Origin: Pelargonium nanum
Taxonomy: Eukaryota > Streptophyta > Magnoliopsida > Geraniales > Geraniaceae
Reading direction: 5' to 3'
Length of the DNA stretch: 54,070 bases
Assembly: GCA_036897485.1 (NCBI GenBank)
Contig: JAYMTF010000101.1
Location: forward strand, 1-54,070
Position 1 is the stretch's first letter; the number at the start of each line of letters is the position of its first letter. The translations under genes were made by a program, and so were the position numbers. Under the pieces are notes generated by a model. It did not search any database. It had not been told where the DNA came from and saw only the letters and a program-made list of their open reading frames with translations. This document shows positions 1 through 13,800 of this stretch, one piece after another.

Positions 1-1046
1 GACCTGCTAGTGCCGGTCACTTACCTCCACGTCAACAAATATGCCACATCACCCTTCCACGTTAACCTTGGACCAAATTAAAAAAAGGAGGGTTAGAACT
101 AATGAAAAAAGTACAAACAGATCAATTCTATAGTTTGGAAGAGTACAGGGGTTATAGGACTAATTTACCCAAATTTAAAAGTTCGTTAAGAGTTGTTGGT
201 GCGATGTCATTGGCGGTAATTTTGGTTTGTTTGGTGGTGTTTGATTTAGGGATTGTTTAAATTACCATAAGATTTTTACTTCCGAGTATCTAGATTTTCT
301 ATGTGGACTCTTCAATATTACTAAATTGAATTTAGTTTCTTTGACTTTTCTATTTATAAAATAGAGATATACAGTGGCATTGAGTATAAGATTCGAGTTT
401 TAGGTCAATTTTGCGGTTCCCGTTTTGAGAATGGCCCGACCAAACCCGACCCAAAGTACATTTGGGTTCTAGATTGTATTTTCGGTTTTTGCACATAAAA
501 CGTGGAGGTTCGTGTTTGTTAGCCCCACCCGATTCATAAAGCAAAAAAAAGAAGAAAAAGAGAGAGAAATTGGGTTCGTGGCAATGTTTATGGGTTCTTG
601 GTAGTGTTTTCGAGTTGTTGTTTTTCAAGATAAAATCGAAGTCAAAATGTAGTTGGACCTAGTTCATGTCATTCAAACTATAGAAGAAATGTTAGATTTT
701 AGAAATCAGTGGATTCCGTCCAAATTGTCAATATGTGGTCGGTCGCACAGTTATGAGCGAATCAAATAATTGAGAATGTGACATCTCATTAATAAAGTTG
801 ATCATTGTGTACTTTTTTTATTAGTTCTAACCCATCTACTTTCTATTTTTTTTAATTTGGTTCAAAGCTAACGTAGAAGGGTGATGTAACATATTTGCGG
901 ACGTGAAGGTAAGTGACCGGCAATAGTAGGTCATTTGAACCAAATCCATAATTTCAAAAAGTATATGAATAAGACCAATATAAAAAATTACTCGAATGCC
1001 AACTCTATAATTTCAACAAGTACATAAGTGATTCGACAATTTACCC
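1..1046. mobile_element. Long-TIR Mutator-like non-autonomous element, left end cut by window edge
   Basis: Bases 1-120 are the inverted complement of about 810-932 with few mismatches (for example gacctgctagtgccggtcac against the complement of the segment ending at 932). The right arm continues outward to an end reading gacaatttaccc at 1035-1046, so about 114 bp of the left arm lie outside the window. A second copy of the arm is at 24340-24521 and confirms the terminal motif GGGTAA(A/G)TTGTC. Long TIRs beginning GGGTAA are typical of plant MULEs and MULE-derived MITEs. The 9 bp after the end, tttaaattt, is the expected TSD but its partner is off the window. No transposase frame is visible inside. 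Confidence 0.75.
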
Positions 1047-2267
1047 TTTAAATTTTGAGTAAAAATGTTCAATAAATTTGAGAGCTGGCATTGAATACCG
1101 AGTCACGAGTTTCGAAGAGTATGAATTAAAATAGTGGTAGTAGTAGTAGAAACGAAGAGTGGTGTACACAAAGGGTCTTAGGTAGACAGCATAAAATGTT
1201 GTGTACAGTACACAAAATTATTTAAAGAATAAAAATGAATGAATCTAATTAAACAAATTTGAATTCAGGATTCACGTCCGACCACAACCAGAGTTTTATT
1301 TCAGCAAACAACAGAAACTCAAAAACATTTTGAAACCAAACTCAAAAACATTTTGAAACCGCACTCAACTCTTCAGAGCCAGAGACTAACCAAGAAGAAG
1401 ACCTCTCGGAGGAGCTCAACCACTTCTCCAACGGCTCTCTTCTTCTTCTTCTTCTCTGTGTCTCTCTTAGCAGGTCCTTTTCTCTCGCCGCATGTTTCGC
1501 TACCAAAAACAAAAAAAAAAAAAAAAAAAAAAGCTTTTGCTTTGGCCAATACAGATCTTTTTGGGGGTCAGAATTTAGGGCTTTAGCTGATTTTTTTTTT
1601 AAATGGAGTTTTTTTCCTTCTTATTAGGAGTTTGCATTTGAAGCTATTGGTTGATCTGGTTCTACTTTGTTTGTTTACTGTTGTTGTGGCTATAATAATA
1701 AAAAAGTTGGAGAATTTTAATTATACTTTGGAACCCTGTTCTCAGTTGAGCATGGATTGAACTTTAGTAGTTCAGTTATAATCATCTTCCAACAGAATAT
1801 GATTTCTTTTTGTTTTATTGTTTTATAATTTCCTCAAATGTGTTTTGTCTGTGAAAATTATTTTATGCCAAATATGGAATCCTGAGATGACTAAGCATTC
1901 TTTGTTTATTTTGGGTGAATTGAATCTACTTGTCTTATGTTTGTGTCTCTAATTTGTATTGATCTGCAGATCCACTCGGAGGGTTAGGGAATTCCCAGCT
2001 GAGGTTGTTTTCCTGGTACATCTATGCTTTGTATCGTATCCATCACGGTAAGCATCATTGTCAACCTTCAACAACTAGCCGCAGGAAGCTTCGTTGGAAT
2101 TTTGACCTCAAGTGTGTTTAAAAAAACAAGTTTTTAAAATGAATTGTCTTTCTTTATAATTGTGCACACATTGGGGGCATAGAAGAAACGGAGAAAACTA
2201 GAACATAGAATCCTAGGCTGAGCTTTTTGTTGATATTCTTGGATTGGCTGGGGATCTGGAGATTGGT
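1047..2267 (+). other. Upstream region and probable 5' UTR exons of the kinase gene
   Basis: There is no long coding frame here. 1130-1300 looks like promoter. 1330-1475 is CT/GA-rich and leader-like, with a possible donor at tagcag|gtcctt. 1970-2015 is a possible non-coding exon bounded by ctgcag| and |gtacatc. These UTR exons are inferred from splice-like signals only. Transcript reads would decide them. Confidence 0.35.
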
Positions 2268-4756
2268 ATGGCTGTTGCCAAGAGTAACAGCGGCAGAGAA
2301 ACGTCAGCAAGGCGGTGCAATTGTTACAAAGTTGACAGCTTGGTTGAACCCATCTTGGATGCTAACCAGACATCAAATTTGAAAGATAGATATGATCTCA
2401 GAGAACAACTGGGTTGGGGACAGTTTGGGGTTATCAGGGCATGCTATGATAAGTTCACAGGCGAGGTGTTGGCTTGCAAATCCATTGCTAAGGATAGATT
2501 AGTGACCGAGGATGATGTGCGGAGCATCAAACTTGAGATTGAGATCATGACTAGGTTGTCAGGCCACCCAAATGTTGTAGATCTGAAAGCAGTTTATGAG
2601 GAGGAAGACTATGTTCATCTGGTGATGGAGCTTTGCGCTGGTGGCGAGCTTTTCCACCAGTTGGAGAAGCATGGACGGTTCTCTGAGGCTGAGGCCAGGA
2701 TTCTCTTCAGGCATCTGATGCAGGTGGTATTGTATTGTCATGAAAATGGGGTTGTCCACAGAGATTTGAAGCCTGAGAACATCCTCCTGGCCACAAAAGC
2801 TTCTTCATCAGCAATTAAATTGGCAGATTTTGGTCTTGCAACCTATGTCAATCCTGGTATTATGATATATTGGCCTTTCTTTCCCTTTCCAGATGAATGA
2901 ATTCTTTTACTGACTTTGAATTCTTCGTTGTATTAATCGTTTTATATTTATCAATCAGGGCAAAGTTTGCATGGGACTGTTGGGAGTCCATTTTATATAG
3001 CTCCTGAGGTATTGGCTGGAGGCTATGATCAGGCTGCTGATGTTTGGAGTGCAGGGGTTATTCTTTATATTCTTCTCAGTACGATGCCACCATTTTGGGG
3101 GAAGACCAAGTCCCGGATATTTGATGCTGTTAGGGCAGCTGATCTACGATTTCCATCCAATCCTTGGGATCGTGTCACTGAATCTGCAAAAGATTTGATA
3201 AGGAGAATGCTATGTACAGACCCCAATCAGAGGCTCACTGCACAGCAGGTTCTAGGTTGGTTTAATTTATAGCCATTGTTTGTTTACTGCAAGTAATTAT
3301 TGTAGTTTATGTTTCATTAGGTTGGGATGGCCTAGGATACGTTTTTTTGTGAACAAAGTGAATACAATCGGTCATATATTACCAGTATAGTAAGTGGTAC
3401 CTTACGGAAGAAAGTGTTTTAAATGCGCTCTACACTGGTTTTTTCAGTAAGTTCGTAGCAAAAAATTACCCCTATTCAGAATGTAGGGAGGGAGTTCAAA
3501 AAAAAAAGAAAATGCACCTGCACCTGCACCCATCCTAAACTCAGTACTATAGATGACGCGAAATCTTCAAAAATAATTTATGATAAGCATGTTGAACTGT
3601 TCATTTATACCTAGGATGATTTTGCATTTAAAAGGGTCATGTTCGTTACCTGATTTTCGGGATTTATATTTTTTAAAAAGCAGCTAACTTAAACGGATCA
3701 GTTATTATATATGATTAAATTTTGTGCATTTTTAGAAATAATAAAGCAGTGCATCTTGTTTGGAATTATCCTTTGGAAGTTAATGCCTGCAGGCTGCAAC
3801 TTGATATACTACCTCAATATAATTTTTTTTAATATATAGAACCTTTCTGTTTCTGCAATGAATATCGTATAAGACATATGCAGGACCTTTCTTCTTTAGT
3901 TGACTAGTATTGGTACCCTAAGTGAGAGATTTGATTTTTTCTGTTCCCAAGGTTTGGAGAGTCAGGTAGAGAGAATGGACTATAATCTTTCTTTAAAAGA
4001 ATTCTCTGGAGACTTCAGTTTGATTTTTTTTTCTTCTTCATCTTTATTTTAGATCATTCCTGGATGAATGAAGAATCGCACTTCGAAGAACCAAATGAAA
4101 GCACGAACCGAAGCTGTGGAGGGTTGGAAGTGGGCGGAGGCTCCTTTAGCTCATTTATGCCCCGTAATCAAGACATCAGCTTTGGCATTGAATCACCTAC
4201 TATTTCTGATGCCCATTCGTCTGCATTGACGTCCAAATCAACATTTTCGTCTTTCTTGGTAGAACCATCCAACACACCTTGCTTTGCATCTGGTGTGTTT
4301 GCTTTCCATAGTGGCGGTTCTTCTGAATCCATGGAGTTCTCTTCCACTATTCCATCTATGCCAAGCTTTTCGTTTTTCAGCCCTGATGCAGCAGTTGAAC
4401 AAGGAAGTTGTGCATTAGAATTCTCGACCAATATATCCATAATAGATGCAATTCATGGAGGTACACGAGCCTGCATTCTTTTTGTTCTTTTTTGTTGTTC
4501 ACATAGGACTTGTCTCAAAAAAGATATTTCTTTCCATGCAGAGGCAAGCTTGGGGAAGCTACTTGTGCTGCATGAAGCAAGAGAAATAAAAAAGGCTGAA
4601 GGAACAAATGGGTCTAGAATCTTCCATGGCAAGAGGAATCAAACTATTGGTCTTGGTGAGCACAAGCAATTTGATCTAGCAGTGACTGAATCAGTTATCC
4701 GATGGTCATCATGCACTCATCTTCCTACTTCTCTTAGATCTTCCCTAGTGTGCTGA
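2268..4756 (+). CDS. PEPKR2: PEPKR2-type Ser/Thr protein kinase (CDPK-related, no EF hands)
   Basis: Coding exons are 2268-2856, 2959-3255, 4053-4460 and 4542-4756, which close in frame to 502 residues. The kinase domain covers about residues 42-300: glycine loop GWGQFG (49-54), ATP-binding lysine 71 in ACKS, catalytic HRDLKPEN (from 164), DFG (187-189), GTVGSPFYIAPE activation segment and a terminal VLDHSWM. The roughly 200-residue tail is Ser-rich and acidic and lacks calcium-binding EF hands, which separates it from CDPKs and fits phosphoenolpyruvate-carboxylase-kinase-related kinases. The exon 2/3 junction rebuilds VLD-HSW, supporting the model. An in-frame TTG start lies 24 nt upstream, but the first ATG in frame is 2268. 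A longer N terminus spliced from upstream remains possible. The last intron is 81 nt, a multiple of three without a stop, so its retention would add 27 residues. Confidence 0.88.
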
Positions 4757-6035
4757 GAGTATTCAAGATGGCGTAAGGTGCAGAATTAGCTCATCCGTGC
4801 TATAATAGCTTTTAGCTGAATGTGTTGTGTTAGGTTTTCGTATGCTCAGCACCAATATCAGGTTAGCTTTGGATTTGTGGTATGATGAATGATGTTTCCT
4901 TGATTGTTTTAGTAGTTGAAAGAATAGTGATTAGCCGGAAAAAGACATTTTGGCTGTGGCTCAAGTAGGGCCTTTGCCTCTTGTAAATAGTAAGAGTGGT
5001 ACAATGTATGAAATTTTCCATGTAGGTAGTGTTTTTGGATCATTTGTAATATCTAATTTGACATCATAGGTAGTGTTTTTGGAAAACCAGCTAAGCATGA
5101 CTTAAAGCTTATGTAAGGTTGATATTAGCGAGTCCTTTTGAGTTTTGACTCCTCTTTTAACACCATTACTAATAATAAGTGGGTGGGACCTGCCTATATT
5201 ATGGATGCTCAAAACAGTTGATGACATAAGATTCTTTGGTCTAAGGTCAAGAAACAGCTCAAGTAGGCAAGGATAGCACCAAATTTTTGTTTGCCAACAA
5301 AAGGTTGAAACACAAATGATTTTTGAGCCATCATGATCTTATCCTATACAACTGCTCCACCTCTCTCCAAAATGGAACAATGTCATCATCAGTGTGAAAA
5401 TAGTTTTAGCTTCAGCTCTTCACCATTCTCATTTTAACAACAGAAGAACAGGTCATTGGTCAATGGTTGCTAGGCTGCTGAAGATATATATTTGGTTATT
5501 TGAATTCAAGAAGTTGACAATGAAAAGCATCCCCAACACAGATTATGCAATTGCTGACCTAGAAAACGCTAAAGTGGATCATGACGCAAGGAACCAATTG
5601 AAGTGGACCAAATTCTCAATCAGACCGGATCGGGTCTCATGTTAGAACTTTCGGTCCAGTCCGCTTTCGGCCCAAGTTCATCAAGACCGGATTCACATTT
5701 TTAATCCTTTTTTATACATATAAAATCAATTGATAAAAATATTTTAATGCTCTAGAACCAATTTTATACATTAATGATCTGTAGATTGACTGAACCGCAT
5801 CCATCTAATTTTCAAGACATTGACACTCTAATCAAGCATAAGCTTTTTTTAAGGAGTTGTAGATTTGTGGCCATCTTGTGTTTTGATAGCCTCCAAAAAT
5901 AAAAGATAAGGTTCAAAGGTCAGTTCTGGTACACACAAATTTGAAAAGGCAAGAGGCTTGTGTGTTGTGCTTGTGGTTCTTCCAGTTCCATTACAAACTG
6001 CATTTCACTCAAAACCCATTTCTTTTTCCTCCAAA
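4757..6035. other. Intergenic region between kinase and plastid-protein genes
   Basis: It holds the probable 3' UTR of the kinase to about 5060, then AT-rich sequence. A short open frame near 5394-5645 has no recognisable domain and ordinary intergenic composition. The last 200 bases are the likely promoter and leader of the next gene. An in-frame extension without ATG runs from 5958. Confidence 0.5.
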
Positions 6036-7164
6036 ATGGGTTGTAAATTAAACCCCACAAACCCTCCAGTTTTATGGACCATCCCAACAAGGTCTAGAGC
6101 CAACACTGTTGTTACCTTCACTTCCTCAAACCAAGGCCCCATCTCCCCCTCCACCACAAAAGCCACAGCCACACCAATAACTGATGTCTGCTCTGTTAGC
6201 TTCAACACTCTGGGAGCTAGCAAACTTGGCATCTCCAGATATCCAGACTTCCAGTACAATGCACAAGGCGGTGCTGGAAAAGGGACTGCTACAAAAATAG
6301 CAGACAGTGATTTTAATGATGGTGAAATTAAGGTAAGTTTTGACATCACAAGTCTCTATATTCCACCATTGACAAGCGCAACCACTAGGTTCCTGGGTTT
6401 GCCGTTGCCACCATTTCTAAAGATTGATGTAGTTCCTGAATTCTTCCAAGGCAGCATCAACCCAGAATCTGGCAAGGTACTCTCTGCAATATCACCTTAT
6501 AATTTAACCAAATTCATAACTGCACTGCAGATTGTATCATAGCAACCCATAGTGTAGTAAGTATAAGCAACCTTCAGTCAAAATCATCCCTAAAGAAGCA
6601 TGACATGTCCTTCCCACTCTACAGAATCCAGCTAGAAACATCTATACATGAAAATGTCAATAAAAAATCAATGTTCATTACCTTTTCTCTGTGTACAAGA
6701 ACATATTGACATTGTCCTGGAAAGTGGTACAGAAGCATCTATAACTGTAAACTGTATAGATGTGAGAGTTCAAATGAAAATGTAAATCTAGCTTATAAAT
6801 ATCTGTTCTCTCGATCAAAAACACATGCAATGGAAAACAAAAGTTCGGTAATTATAGAAACTTAACTTAATTCTGGATGCTGCTTTTGTAGGTCGAGCTT
6901 GAATTCAAAGCAAAATTTATGTTTTCTGCCGGAAGTATCTACAAAGCTCCTCCACTGCAAGTGGAAACAGTATTGACGTCGGAGGAGTCAAAAGGGGTAA
7001 TCAGAAGTGGAAAAGGGCAGAGGCTGGACAAGGAGGGGAAGTGCAGGTTGGTTGGGGTGGCCACAGTTCAACCCATCAATGACATATTGATGAACTCTTT
7101 CCTCGGCCTCCCTACTGAGTGCCTTGCAGACCTAAATGCTGCGATTTCTTTCTCTGCCTCCTAA
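6036..7164 (+). CDS. Conserved probable plastid protein of unknown function
   Basis: Two exons, 6036-6476 and 6892-7164, joined in phase 0, give 237 residues. The N terminus is rich in Ser/Thr and poor in acidic residues over about 50 positions, as in a chloroplast transit peptide. The body carries strongly patterned blocks (VSFDITSLYIPPLTSATTRF, LPPFLKIDVVPEFFQGSI, then KAKFMFSAGSIYKAPPL and TSEESKG) that I recall from an uncharacterised plant and cyanobacterial family, but I cannot name a domain and assign no function. The splice site gcaag|gtactc to ttgtag|gtcgag rebuilds ESGKVELEFKAKF. The ATG at 6036 is the first in the frame. The frame is open to 5958 without another ATG. It is convergent with the ABC transporter gene, 729 bp away. 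Confidence 0.75.
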
Positions 7165-7893
7165 AAATTTCAACTGTTTCTCTGCCTCCTAAAAATTTAA
7201 ACTTCTCTATTGCAGTTCACAACAGAAAATAGTCAAAACAAGGATATATCATATATGTATGCTTCCCTAGTCAGCACCGTCACTTCTTTTTTTGTGTACC
7301 TCTGTATACATCTATTATCATAAACACATACAACAGAATATTTGTAAGTTCTCAAATTTCAGAGAATGAAACAAAGAGAATTCCAGATATACAACAAAGT
7401 GAACACAGGGCCAAATTCATCAACAAAATCGTATAAGTAGATTTCAACTCTTTATCATCTCTTCCTTGTCAGAACTTAGAAAATGCATGCGCATTAGCAA
7501 AAAAGAAAAAAAAAAAAAACTTGCGCAAGCATATTGATGCGTAGGCAAAAGATCCAACAAATAAATTTTAATGGACTGGCGAGGGAGTGAGTAACCACTA
7601 CAACTATCAATTAACTAACTTTACACCCCCACCTCTTGGCATAAGAAAAGAAAGAATCAGAGCTTTTGCATCTTTTTTTTTACTCACCTACTTCTCTCCT
7701 TTCCAGCTTTCGATCGTACATTGCTTCTAATGTGGTTCAATTCATTAGGCCTACTCTGCATGATTTGGAGAGGGAAAAAAGAGGAGAAATAGAAGTAAAT
7801 ATGGGGGCTGCCTGAACCTATAAGCATATGACATTATGAAGTTTATCTTGTTCACATCATTAGAAAATTTTGGAGCATAATAAATTTTCAATA
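7165..7893. other. Convergent intergenic region and 3' UTRs
   Basis: This gene-free stretch lies between two convergent genes and is AT-rich with poly-A and poly-T runs (about 7500-7520 and 7672-7680). A 23-bp phrase (tctctgcctcctaaaaattt plus aaa or caa) is duplicated back to back around the preceding stop codon (7151-7200). Otherwise I see only probable 3' UTR sequence. Confidence 0.5.
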
Positions 7894-10800
7894 TCATTCA
7901 AATGCCAGCCTCTGAGTGCCAACCAAGGAAGCATATTGACCCTTTCTAGCCAATAACTCTAAGTGCGTCCCCAATTCCACAATCCTTCCATCAGAGCAAA
8001 CAGCTATTTGATGAGCATTCTGAACTGTGCTCAATCTGTGAGCAATCACCAATGTTGTCCTGCCTTTCATCAGATGGTTCAGAGCATCCTGTACCAAGCG
8101 CTCACTGACTGCATCCAGTGCACTGGTGGCCTGCAGCAAAGAACATTATTTACTATACAGATCTAAGCCGGGATACAGTCTAATAAAAGCCTACGTACCT
8201 CATCAAGTATCAGGATTGGTGCATCTTTAAGAAGAGCTCTAGCAATGGCAATTCTCTACAGATGAGAAACAGGAGTTAGTACTAGTGGCCTTTCTCTTCC
8301 ATACACACTCCCAGACACAGATTTATTCTAGTACCTGTCTCTGGCCTCCACTTAGTAGGCCTCCACGCTCACCAACAAGTGTGTCATAACCCTATAAATA
8401 GAAATAAGCAATTATCAAAAGTAAACAAAAACTAGAAGAAAAGTTGCATGTGTACAATTTACAATACAACAAACCTGTGGAAGTGAAATAATAAAGTCAT
8501 GGGCATTTGCAGCCTTGGCTGCCTTGATCACATCATCCTTGGACACTTTATCATCTGGCAGCCCATATGCAATATTTTCTCCAACAGATACAGAAAAAAG
8601 AACAGGTTCCTGCATCATGTTATTCACTAGTTATAGGGAAAGGAAACTATAGGGCGTAAGCCCACAATCCGCATTAGAAATAGCATGTCAACAAAGAGTA
8701 AAGGCTATATGTTCAGATCTAAGATGAAGTTTTTACTTGGTACCTGTTAAAACATAAGAGAGAAATTCTAATAATGATCTTAATATTAGTATATAGGAGT
8801 AGATATGTTGACTACCAACAATAGCTAGAAAGGAAAGTGAATAACTAAAGATATTACAATTGGGGAAATCGGGAAATTAATCTAATCGATAATCTTAATC
8901 AATTATAACATAATTTCAGAATTATCCTTTAACAATGCCTAAGTGTGCATCATTTCAGGTTGTTTGTTCACATGAAAACCCAACCATACCGAGCATGGAG
9001 AGCATCAACCAAAGATCCAAACTGATCATAGCCTTGAATCAACAAACAAACTGGGCCATATTTCTCAATTCTAAATCCAAGCTACCCCAATCTAATACTA
9101 ATCCACGCAAAGCTACCTAGCAATTATAGGTCATTGCTGCTTTGGTTAGACCTTACCCAAGTTCTTCTCCAGTCTGCCTAGAAATTATATTAATTACAAT
9201 GCAGAATCATGTCTATGCTGAGAAGACAAGAAAGCTAAAATCCAAAAATATGAAAAGTTAGTGCACTAGTGTATATCATGTGTGAAGTCGTGAAGATACA
9301 ATAATTTACTTGATTCACTATAGAGACAACCCGTGCCCATTCACTCTTGTCAAATGTACGAACATCTTCCGTACCAACTGTTAAGCGTCCTCTGGCTGGC
9401 TGCAAATGTGAGACATTAATTAATCACATCCGCATGATTCTTCACCACCAATGACATGGAAGAGATTTACATTTTAAGAAAAAAGGTTAAAGTAAGGAAA
9501 GATATAAAACCTCATAAAAACGTGCCAATAGTTGTACAATAGTACTTTTTCCTGCTCCACTTGGACCCACCAAAGCAGTAATGGTTCCACATTTTAGTGT
9601 CAAATTTAGATTCTTCAAAATTTCCACATCAGGTCTCATAGGATAAGAGAAGGTCACATCTGCAAAACAAAACTAGGACATCCATAACTACAACAGAACA
9701 AAGGATCCTGACATCCGAAGTTCCTAAGGCGAAATATTTGACATGCCTATCCATAAAAATAAAAAAATAAATAAAGTAGTCTCTCGTAATTTTTCACCCT
9801 AAAATCGGTATATCATCTCATAAGGGTGAGTAGCTCCTGTTAGAGGATAAGTATAATTAAGTAGACATGATCAATTAATTACCATGTTAATCAAAATCAA
9901 ATGTGGAAGATGCTTGTCAGAGTTGATAACAATGCATCTCAAAGAAAAAGTACATATTTAATAAAGTATACCTTCTAAGCAAACATCGCCACACCGAGCT
10001 AGGCTACACACATTGCTCACTGATTTCAAAGCTGACATGTAGTGCATATTTGAAGATTGCCTTTTCAAATCAGAACCATTGGCAAAGAGCAATTTATAAT
10101 CTACATCATGCACTTCTTTTTTCTGCATTTCTCTTTCTAGACCATAAGCAAGGGCTTCATCAATCTCTACCCCAGATATAACAGAGTTAATCCTCTCGAC
10201 AGCAGCAAGAGACCCACGAAGATCTCCAAATGTATTCACTAAACCTTGAACCTGGAGACTTGTTATATCAGATTGCATACAGCGAATGGAAATTGCTTAA
10301 CAGTTTGCAAACAGATAAAAGGACTCACAGCAAAGGTTAATGTGAAAGTATATCCTATGAAAGAAGCCACGGTTCCAACGGATAGTTCACCCTGCAAGTG
10401 AAATTTTCCAATTTCGTTAGCTGCAACGGGAATTGCATAGTGATCAAGAATTTTAAAATGTTCTAGCTCAGATGTGGACTCAAATTTCATTTAGCAATGA
10501 TTCTGGCAAGCATCTGACAAATGAACTTGTAATTAAGATGAATGATTGTGAACATAATTCTTGAAGAAATTGGATATGAGCCATAAAAAATAGAACAAAG
10601 ATCAAATCCAAACATTTTACTATACCAAAATTGAAAAGAGGGGTTGAATGTCCCTCAAAATTGTTATGTTAAGGTAATCTGAGCAATACTCAATCAGTAC
10701 ATAAGATGGATCTAGATATGGCTGAAGTAATTTCTTGCTACAAGGAACCATGTGTAAAACAATGCCAAAATATAAGAGGAAGTGGGGAAGGGGGGCATAA

Positions 10801-13800
10801 AAACAAGTACAAAGAAAAAAAACATCACGAGGGTACACTGAATTTTTATCATGTGTAAAACTTGAGAAAGACTAATAATCACGAGTGCAATGAACCAGCA
10901 GAAGATTAATTCAATGACAACCCTAAATCAAATTAACAAAAGATTTCCAAAATTTGACAAGATGGTTTCTAATTTTTTTAGTGATACAGTTAATAAATAT
11001 GCCAGACTATATACAAGGACATGGCAAAAAAGGAAGAGTATATCTCAACTACATGCAACCATTCAACATCAAGAGAGGTTTGAGAGGCTAGTAGCGCTAT
11101 TGCTTACAGCTTTCACTTTGCTTCCTCCAAGAATATATAAGGCCAATAAAGAAATATAAACAGCAACTCTAGTCAACGACTCATTTATGGATTTGAAAGC
11201 CCCAAGCTTTATGCCACTACTCTGATAAGCAAGAACCTGTCAATGTCCACAGAAACTGTTGTTACATGCATAATAGAACTCTCTTATTTTCAAGAAAACA
11301 ACTACATTGTGCCTAGTATAATTTTACCTGTCTTCCAAACATTAACATTTGACGCTTTTCACCACCAAAAGATCTTACCTGAAAATAGACATTTTTCCAA
11401 TCACCAAGTATAGATCAAGATTTAAACATTGCTCACCAGAAAACAGAGAAATGCTGACCTCAAAGAATAATATAATATTTATGTCTTTTGGTAAAAGAAA
11501 TTATTATTATGGCCATTGCCAATTAATAATAAAAAAATTAATAAAAAAATAATGGTTCAAAATTTTATGCAGCAGAACATTTTAACAACTTACAGTGCGA
11601 ATAGCAGAAAATGTTTCTGACACACAATCAGACATTGATGCTTGAGCCAGTCCATAAGATCTAAAGACAGGCACAGTAGATCGCTTGTATATGGCTTCAG
11701 ATAACGTATAACAGTCAGCACGAGGAAGTAAAACATGGAACAAAATGTAGCATACCATAAACTTCCAGAATGTGGTAATCATCTTGAGTAGCACACTCAT
11801 ACTGATGTTATAAGGAAAAGGAAGAGCTATGCATTTTTATATATCAATACATATACATTCTTAAGATAGCACAAGTTGGAAACTTGAGGATGCAGAAAGA
11901 AATACAGGTATGGGATACTTCCAATACTGACAGACCAATAGGATTAATTAAGTGATAAAACCATGAAATACGATAATGATGCATGTATCCGTAATTAAAG
12001 CTGCATCAATTTTCCAGCACATATCAGTAAAGTAATCAAAATGCCCGCTAGATTGCAAAAAAATAATAATAATTAAAAAAATAATAATGTAAGACATGGC
12101 AACAAGTGGCAATAACACTTCTTGTTTATCTGGTTATGACATCTTTAAAATAAAAAAAGGAGGATACATCAACAATGCCAAAGAGAAAATATTTACCAAC
12201 TGAAATGGATACAGCAAGCATCAACAGACCCAGAATTGGTGCAAGTTGGGGAGATAGAGTGAATAATATGCAAATTGTGCCAGTAACCTACAAGAATGAG
12301 GAAAACAGATGATTTAATGACCCTGCATTGAAATGAACACTAAATTCCAACAAACAAACAAAAAATACAAAGAAGAAGAGAAGGGGGGATTAATGAATGT
12401 GAAACGCATATGTAAATCTCCAATATTAAGCTCAAAGTGCATGTTTAATTACATGAAGTGTAGAAATATTAACAGCAACAAAAATGGCATAGAAAAGTCA
12501 AAACAGATCATAAAACTTTGTTAATTAAACAAGATTATGCCTCTTTTGGACTAATAGCTCAAACTTAGAGTATGGTGATTGGACAAACACAAAGGCACTC
12601 ATCCTTTGACCTAAAATCCATGCCAAATGTCCGCAAATGAATGGTTATTGCTTCACGAGCACAAGCCAAGAAAAGAACAATGAAATCCTTTTTTCTCATG
12701 TTGCAAAAAAAATGCATTTCAGCTGCTGACGTCATTGTAAAATGCTTTTCTTTGACAATATATAGCACTTAAAGCAAGCTAAAAAAAGAATAGGGGTCCT
12801 ATATTAATAACAAAATTCCAATCTGGGAAAGGCTAATTACTCTTGTGCAATTACTCCATTCTCAAATAGGGACTAGATTGTAACAAAACCTGAAGATATG
12901 TAATCATTTGTGCTACTTTGAAAGTGAAAGATAAGTAAATTCTTTCAGCGCAGGTAATCATGAACATGCTTAAATGCAGGAAAAATAAAGCTCACTTGTA
13001 CTTGGTGTAGAATAGCTTGCCTCAGAAAGTGCCCTGAACCCACGATCCCTTGAAATGTTCTCACTCACAGCATTCTTAAGAGAACCCAAATCAGATGTCA
13101 ACAAGCCAGTGAGTTCTCCAACCTATGCGTTGGACCAGCAAAGTTTATGAAATTATTGATAAGTAAATAGCCATATAAAAATGTACAGTGTACATAATAA
13201 TCATATAAAGTTTCTTGAATGCACCTGGTAGACATGAACATTCTTAAGGAAAACATGGAACATTTAAGGTCAGAAGAATGTTTAATAATATACCATTTAC
13301 CCATCAAAGATTACAAAAAAAAATCATGATAGCAGCTGAAGTTATGAATCAACTGAAGGCATACTACGCGTCATATAAAAAATAATGAAGTAAAAAGAAC
13401 TCTAAGTTGCTCTGTGACAAAAAAAACAAATATAGAATAAAGAACCATTAACTTTTTGCAAATACATACTCCTTGAGGTCGAAAAAGTATCTATCCATTA
13501 AGTCCATTTTCCTAGATAGTGATTGCGGTCAATGGAGCATTTAAAAGCAGTGGCATGTATAGTAGTCCAAATCTAGAATCGCATAAGCCTATCTCGAACT
13601 AGTAATTCAAAAAAAAAACTATAAAAAAAACTCACACTGAATACATACATTGCTTCAAAATATACTTACATATCTGGTACATAAAACTAAAATAACAATA
13701 ATAACTTCATGATCTGAAACTCCATGTGGAGATGCTTGGAAAGGTAAAAATAAATAAATAAATAATAACAGTTGCATGCACATACCTTGTATCGGTCAAA

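Noticed and set aside
5394..5645. 83-residue plus frame between the kinase and plastid-protein genes
   Set aside because: No similarity I recognise, no splice partners, composition like surrounding intergenic DNA.
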